From CAYMTN01 sp964393335 (GTDB lineage Bacteria; Chloroflexota; Anaerolineae; Aggregatilineales; Aggregatilineaceae), in contig CAYMTN010000202.1 in NCBI GenBank assembly GCA_964393335.1, positions 1-9,920 of the forward strand: 9,920 nucleotides of DNA, written 5' to 3'. Shown here in pieces: positions 5,556 through 9,920 of the stretch (positions within the stretch are counted from its first letter, which is position 1; each line of letters begins with the position of its first letter). Position numbers and translations under genes: made by a program. Below the pieces are notes generated by a model. The model did not search any database and had not been told where the DNA came from. It saw only the letters and a list, made by a program, of their open reading frames with translations.

Positions 5556-8500
5556 TTATTCCTCGCCCAACCGCAGGACCTGATTCACGCTCATGCGGCG
5601 TAAAAAGATCGCGGCAATACCCATCAGCACGGTGAATGAGATCACCAGCGTCAGCAGCAGGCCGATCAGGCTCAGCCAGGGCAGGCGCAGCGTTTCATTC
5701 CCGACCAGCGCCAGGAACGGCAGCAGCAGATACGCCAGCGCGGCCCCGATCAGGCTCCCGATGATCAGCGCCGGTACGATGAGCGCGATCTGCTCGATGA
5801 ACAGCAGCCGCCAGATGTGCCCGGCATTCCACCCCAGCGAGCGCAGCACCGCAAACGTGAACAGGCGCTGGCGGGCCGTGACCACCAGGTAAAACGCAAA
5901 GTCGAGCAGGCTCAGCAGCAGGCTGATCCAGAACCCGGCGAATAACATGCCCGCGACGGCGCTGGGCAGCGGCTCGCGCTGAATCTCGCCGTAACGGTCC
6001 CACGCCCACACCACGCTATCGACGCCGCCGCCCAGGCCCGCGATCTGGGTTTCGAGCGCGCCGGACGGTTTCCGATCCGGCAGTTCCAGCCAGATTTCGT
6101 TATCCGTGAAGAAGTGCGCCGCCGACGCCGCCTGGTTGATCACCGGCTGGATCAGGTCGATGTGCGTGATCATGAGCGGGTCTTTGGCGCTGACCGACGG
6201 GATATCGTCCACGATCCCGGCCACGACGTAGCCGATCTCAACCGATCCGCTGCCGACGTTGAGAATCACGTTTTTTGTGTCGCCCACGACCAGCGGTTCG
6301 TCGACCGCCGTGTGGAACGTCCCGTGCCCCGAGAACTGCTCGGCAAATGCCTGGTTGATCACAATCGGGATGCGGTCCAGGTGCGGCTCGTTGACCACGA
6401 TGCTCGGCTCGCGCTGCCGCCCGCCGACCTTGCCCATCCGGTAATCCAGGCGCATCATACCCGGCCCTTCGATGACCGGTACGTCGGCGGCGGCATCGTC
6501 GCCAGCCACCACGCGCTGCGGATTCACGCCGGACACGCGGCTGACGCCGGTATTCGTCACCCACGACGCCGCATACGGATTCACCACCGTCGCTTCGGCC
6601 CACGCGTTCGACTCCGTCTCGAAGCTCTCCAGCGTGGTTGACGTGCCGAAAATATCCGACGTGGCGATACGATCGATGTAAATGGTGTGCTGGAAGGCGT
6701 CCAGGTTGCCCGCCGTGTCGTTGATCCCGATCCGCATCAGGCGGTACGGCCCGCGCCCCTGAACCGGCATGCTGCCGCTGAAAGTCAGCCATTGATCGGT
6801 GGGCGTCGGCGGCGTTTCGCCGGTCTGGGCTTCGTCGTTGACGTCGGCCATCACCACCGTTTCGGGCAGCGCCAGCGCGACGCGGTACGGCACGCCGATC
6901 GTGTCTTGCAGGTAGGCGGCCAGCAGCACGGACACCGCCGGATCGTCGGGATTCGCCAGCGGCAGCGAGTAGACCTGCACCGTCAGTTGATCGGCGTCCG
7001 CCGGCAGTTCGAGGCCGGGCGGCGGCGGGATCGGCGCGATTTCCAGCGGTTTGACCGCGTCCGCCATCTCCGGGAACGCGGCGGCCATCGCTTCCGGCTG
7101 GACGCCGATGATATGCACGTCGCGCTGCACCGACGAGCCGGAATCGCCAATCGTGTGCAGCAGCATCGCAGACGACGATACGCCCGGCAGGCGGTCCCAG
7201 GACACCGTTTCGGCATCCAACCGCGCCGGGTCGATCTCCACCCGCGCGCTGCCGCCGGTTTCCTCGCGGGCCACCGCCCACGCGCCTTTATCGCGCGTGG
7301 CCGAAAGCCCCAGCGACGCGGTCCCCAGCGCCAGCGTCCCGATCAGCAGCAGCACGAGCTGCGCGTAGTGGCTGGGGTCACGCGCCACGTTCCAGATCGC
7401 CAGCGGCGCGGTCAGGTGGCGGCTGTTGCGGAACAGGCGCGAAACCATGTCCATCAACCAGGGGAAGAAACGCAGCCACAGCAGCGCTGCCCCGGTCAGC
7501 ACCAGCGCCGGACCCAACAGGTTAAATGGATCGTTCAGGCCGCCGGTCCGGTTGAGGTTATCCGCGATCAGCGTGATCACCTCGCGCGGGGCGGCGAACA
7601 CGTTGTTCAGCAGCGTGCCAAAATCACCGCCGACGAGGTAATACAGCCGCAGCAAAAACCCGACGCCGAGCAGCGCCAGCACGAGGTCCAACCCGTAACG
7701 CGCCCAGGCGGGCCGCGTCGGGGGCCGGGAAACAAGCTGCTTCAGCCGCAGCAGGCTGCGCCGCGCCGCCGGTAACGCCGGAGACGTCAGCACGACCACC
7801 GCCGCGACGGCGGCCCCTATGCTGAGATACACCGAAATCTGCGGGATTTCGGTTGAGCCAAGCGGGCGACCGCCTAACGCCGTCGCCAGCGGGCCGAAAT
7901 GTTCCAGCAGCTTCATAAACCCGATGCTGAGCAGCGGCCCCGCCAGCGCGCCGAGCATGCCTAACACTCCGACCGTCGCCAACTGCATGACGACCAACTG
8001 CGGGATGCTGCCGCCCCGGCTGACAATCGAACTCCACTCGGTGCCCTGCTGTTCCAGCACGAGCGCCACCGTGTTGATCAGGTGGTACAACATCATGATC
8101 AGGATCGCGCCGGACAGCAGAATGATCGGCCCTTCGCTGTCGGATACGTCGCCGGAGTAACTCTCCAGGATGGCCGACAGGCCCGTCAGCACCGAAATGC
8201 CGGGATGGTAGGCGCTCAGGCGGTTGGGCAGCACCGCCAGTTTGCCGTTGATCGTCTGGATGTTATCGGCGGTGATCGTGTCCGTGTTGGTTTCGATCTG
8301 GTAAATGTACGAGTTACCAGGGGTTACGTCTCGCAGCCAGTCGGTGTACACTTCGGGAATGGTCGCCATGCCGTAGTCGTAGCGGAACAGGCCCATCCCA
8401 TACTCAACTTCGGCCCCTTCGATAAAGTTGCGGTTGCCGATCCAGATGTGATCGTTGGGGTTTTTTAGCTCGACAATGCCGACCACGACAATCGACGCCA

Positions 8501-9155
8501 CCTTGCCGGAGCCATCCACGCGCCGCGTACCGAGCACCATCCGGCTGCCAAGTTCCAGCCCGGCCTCGTCCGCGACCGTTTTGGTGACGACGACCTCGAC
8601 CTCGCCCCGGTTATAAATGCCGATCTGCCGCGCTTGCTGCTCAGCATCACTCAGACCGGTCGGATCGACCGCTTCGGGCGGCGGCAGCCGGCGCGGAAAC
8701 CGTCCCGCAACCAGCGTCAGCAGGTCCGGCATGTTGTCAAACGCAAAGGGTTGAAACGTGCGCTGGATGCGCGGCGATATGATGGTGACCGGCTGGCCGT
8801 AGCGGTAGATGTACCCGCCCGTCGCCAAGCCGGGATCGTTGATACCGCTTTCGGTCGTCGGCGGGTTGTAGTCGGCGCGGATGTAATAGCGGTAGTTGGA
8901 CGCCAGCGGGCCAAGCTCCTCGCTGACGACGTTGAGCGCTTCCGGCGAGAGCGGCTCGTTATCGACGATCAGCGACACTTGCAGGTCTTGCGGGGCGGCG
9001 CGGTCCAGCTCAAAACGCAGACCGACATCCGTCACGGCGCGGATGTAAAACGGCCCCAGCGCAAAAAAGCCCGTCAGCAGACAGACCGCCAACAGCAGGA
9101 TAACCAGCGAGCGCCACTCGCGCCGCATACGTTTCAAGATGAGTCCGATGGTCAT
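5556..9155 (-). CDS. Large FtsX-type ABC permease with two extracytoplasmic domains
   Basis: This is a 1199-residue permease. An N-terminal membrane segment (about 17-39) is followed by a first extracytoplasmic domain of about 300 residues (40-342). Next comes a block of about six hydrophobic segments (343-367, 385-416, 439-463, 487-509, 546-563, 598-618), then a second extracytoplasmic domain of about 440 residues (620-1061), and finally three C-terminal segments (1067-1091, 1120-1152, 1160-1186) of FtsX type with AVLRSLGW between the first two. Roughly ten segments and two large loops suggest a duplicated FtsX/MacB-type unit. Within the second loop, residues about 929-984 read like a MacB periplasmic core (IVINQAFAEQF, VVAGIVDDIP), preceded by an extra beta-rich part (about 785-835). 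The ribosome binding site GGAGAG lies about 9 bases upstream. It probably works with the two ATPases downstream. Substrate unknown. Confidence 0.9.
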   Translation of the reverse strand: MTIGLILKRMRREWRSLVILLLAVCLLTGFFALGPFYIRAVTDVGLRFELDRAAPQDLQVSLIVDNEPLSPEALNVVSEELGPLASNYRYYIRADYNPPTTESGINDPGLATGGYIYRYGQPVTIISPRIQRTFQPFAFDNMPDLLTLVAGRFPRRLPPPEAVDPTGLSDAEQQARQIGIYNRGEVEVVVTKTVADEAGLELGSRMVLGTRRVDGSGKVASIVVVGIVELKNPNDHIWIGNRNFIEGAEVEYGMGLFRYDYGMATIPEVYTDWLRDVTPGNSYIYQIETNTDTITADNIQTINGKLAVLPNRLSAYHPGISVLTGLSAILESYSGDVSDSEGPIILLSGAILIMMLYHLINTVALVLEQQGTEWSSIVSRGGSIPQLVVMQLATVGVLGMLGALAGPLLSIGFMKLLEHFGPLATALGGRPLGSTEIPQISVYLSIGAAVAAVVVLTSPALPAARRSLLRLKQLVSRPPTRPAWARYGLDLVLALLGVGFLLRLYYLVGGDFGTLLNNVFAAPREVITLIADNLNRTGGLNDPFNLLGPALVLTGAALLWLRFFPWLMDMVSRLFRNSRHLTAPLAIWNVARDPSHYAQLVLLLIGTLALGTASLGLSATRDKGAWAVAREETGGSARVEIDPARLDAETVSWDRLPGVSSSAMLLHTIGDSGSSVQRDVHIIGVQPEAMAAAFPEMADAVKPLEIAPIPPPPGLELPADADQLTVQVYSLPLANPDDPAVSVLLAAYLQDTIGVPYRVALALPETVVMADVNDEAQTGETPPTPTDQWLTFSGSMPVQGRGPYRLMRIGINDTAGNLDAFQHTIYIDRIATSDIFGTSTTLESFETESNAWAEATVVNPYAASWVTNTGVSRVSGVNPQRVVAGDDAAADVPVIEGPGMMRLDYRMGKVGGRQREPSIVVNEPHLDRIPIVINQAFAEQFSGHGTFHTAVDEPLVVGDTKNVILNVGSGSVEIGYVVAGIVDDIPSVSAKDPLMITHIDLIQPVINQAASAAHFFTDNEIWLELPDRKPSGALETQIAGLGGGVDSVVWAWDRYGEIQREPLPSAVAGMLFAGFWISLLLSLLDFAFYLVVTARQRLFTFAVLRSLGWNAGHIWRLLFIEQIALIVPALIIGSLIGAALAYLLLPFLALVGNETLRLPWLSLIGLLLTLVISFTVLMGIAAIFLRRMSVNQVLRLGEE

Positions 9156-9192
9156 GCGTAAAATCTCTCTCCTGCAAAACGATCAGCCATCA

Positions 9193-9228
9193 GCGTTCAG
9201 CCTGTAGCTCACCGCTGAGGCTGAACGC
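9193..9228. repeat. Palindromic repeat between the two permease genes
   Basis: GCGTTCAGCCT (9193-9203) and AGGCTGAACGC (9218-9228) form a perfect 11-bp inverted repeat with a 14-base loop. The flanks carry related short words: CAGCCATCAGC on the left, and the tandem GAACGCC pair plus CGCTGACAGCC on the right. The element covers most of the 97-base gap (9156-9252) between the two permease genes, on the transcript linking them. A T-run does not follow on the minus strand, so a stabilising or processing hairpin, or a dispersed intergenic repeat, fits better than a terminator. Confidence 0.7.
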
Positions 9229-9252
9229 CGAACGCCGTTCGCTGACAGCCAT

Positions 9253-9920
9253 TTATTCGTCGCCCAAGCGCAGCGTCCGCGCCAGTGAAAGCTGCCGCAC
9301 CAGCAGCAGACTGGAGCTGAGAACCAACCCCAACATCACTACCATTAACAACGCGTATTCCACCAACCGGCTGGTTTCCACCCGCATCACAAAGGGCGGC
9401 GTGATCCCTTCACCGGCAGCGCCCAGCGCCAGAGTCGGCACGACCTGTGAGGCCAGCACCCACCCCAACACCGCGCCCAACACGACGCCGATCGTCATCA
9501 CAAAAGCCTGTTCGAGCGCCAGACCGCCCACCACGCGCAGCGATGACAACCCCAGCGCGCGCAAAACGCCGAACTCGGTCCGGCGAGCCTGCGCCGTCAG
9601 CCCGGCATAGGTCAGCAGCCCGACCATGCTCAGCACCAGCGCCATGACAAATGCCAGGTACATCAACCCCAACAGGCCCAGGCTCAGCGGATTGGTGCGC
9701 AGCTTGCCAAGCTCCTTAGCCAGCGTGACATTGCTGAGAATCACGACGCCGCCCGCTTCCGACTGGTCGAGTTTTTGCACGAATCGGGCGACGGCGTCTT
9801 CATTACGCACGTTCACGCCGTTCCCCAACCGCAGCCAGACCTCGTCAGGATAAAAGGTCGCGCTGGGCCGCCGGTTGAGGCGGTACATCAATTCGCGCAC
9901 GTCCACCACCATGAACGAAT
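9253..9920 (-). CDS. FtsX-type ABC permease, C-terminal part, runs off the window
   Basis: This is the C-terminal part of a second permease; the frame is open to the window edge, so the true start lies beyond 9920. The visible part of about 222 residues begins in an extracytoplasmic region (VWLRLGNGVNV, then FVQKLDQSEAGGVVILSN) and then has three membrane segments in the FtsX arrangement: LGLLGLMYLAFVMALVLSMV, VMTIGVVLGAVLGWVLASQV and ALLMVVMLGLVLSSSLLLV. Between the first and second is the cytoplasmic motif RRTEFGVLRALGLS, characteristic of FtsX/MacB permeases. It ends in RTLRLGDE, closely matching the VLRLGEE end of the neighbouring 1199-residue permease, so the two are probably paralogues that arose by tandem duplication and pair as a heterodimer. 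Its position upstream on the same strand supports a shared operon. Confidence 0.88.
   Translation of the reverse strand, partial: SFMVVDVRELMYRLNRRPSATFYPDEVWLRLGNGVNVRNEDAVARFVQKLDQSEAGGVVILSNVTLAKELGKLRTNPLSLGLLGLMYLAFVMALVLSMVGLLTYAGLTAQARRTEFGVLRALGLSSLRVVGGLALEQAFVMTIGVVLGAVLGWVLASQVVPTLALGAAGEGITPPFVMRVETSRLVEYALLMVVMLGLVLSSSLLLVRQLSLARTLRLGDE

Noticed and set aside
6687..7775. A 362-codon open frame on the plus strand
   Set aside because: It lies wholly antisense to the large permease, is dominated by Arg, Gln, His and Pro, and shows no domain. Long antisense frames are expected in GC-rich genes.

Overview
The window is GC-rich and dense with minus-strand genes. The likely source is a member of Chloroflexota, perhaps an Anaerolineae-type lineage. 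This is an inference from three features: very large FtsX-type permeases paired with MacB/LolD-like ATPases, a membrane-anchored PD40 propeller protein, and palindromic intergenic repeats. No rRNA, tRNA or marker gene is present to confirm it.

Left part (1-1640): paired GC-rich hairpins sit at the window edge (4-50). Next come two minus-strand genes of unknown role. The first (71-754) encodes a probable PD-(D/E)XK nuclease-fold protein with a C-terminal winged helix. The second (898-1632) encodes a protein with a charged Glu-Gln-Arg-Lys-Lys-Asp hexapeptide repeat followed by a glycine-rich, beta-strand-like region. A divergent intergenic region (1633-1776) separates the second gene from a plus-strand bacterioferritin-like diiron protein (1777-2202). 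That gene ends at a strong hairpin (2255-2282), which probably serves as a bidirectional terminator because the next gene converges on it.

Right part (2309-9920): a minus-strand cluster looks like one ABC-transporter locus. In transcription order it holds a truncated FtsX-type permease (runs off the window at 9920), a complete 1199-residue FtsX-type permease (9155-5556), an ATPase with an AbrB-like C-terminal domain (5484-4525), a second ATPase overlapping it by ATGA (4528-3785), and, after a 195-base gap holding a 67-bp palindromic repeat, a membrane-anchored beta-propeller protein (3589-2309). The two permeases and two ATPases probably form one or two type VII (MacB/LolCDE-like) complexes. 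Such complexes move lipoproteins or lipids, or do mechanical work across the membrane; the substrate cannot be read from the sequence. The propeller protein could be an extracytoplasmic partner, but its separation by a repeat leaves this open.

The least ordinary items are the ATPase-AbrB fusion, the PD-(D/E)XK-wHTH protein, the hexapeptide-repeat protein and the set of different palindromic repeats in the gaps between genes. I see no CRISPR array, transposase, phage gene or defence island, and no gap longer than 300 bases without a gene.
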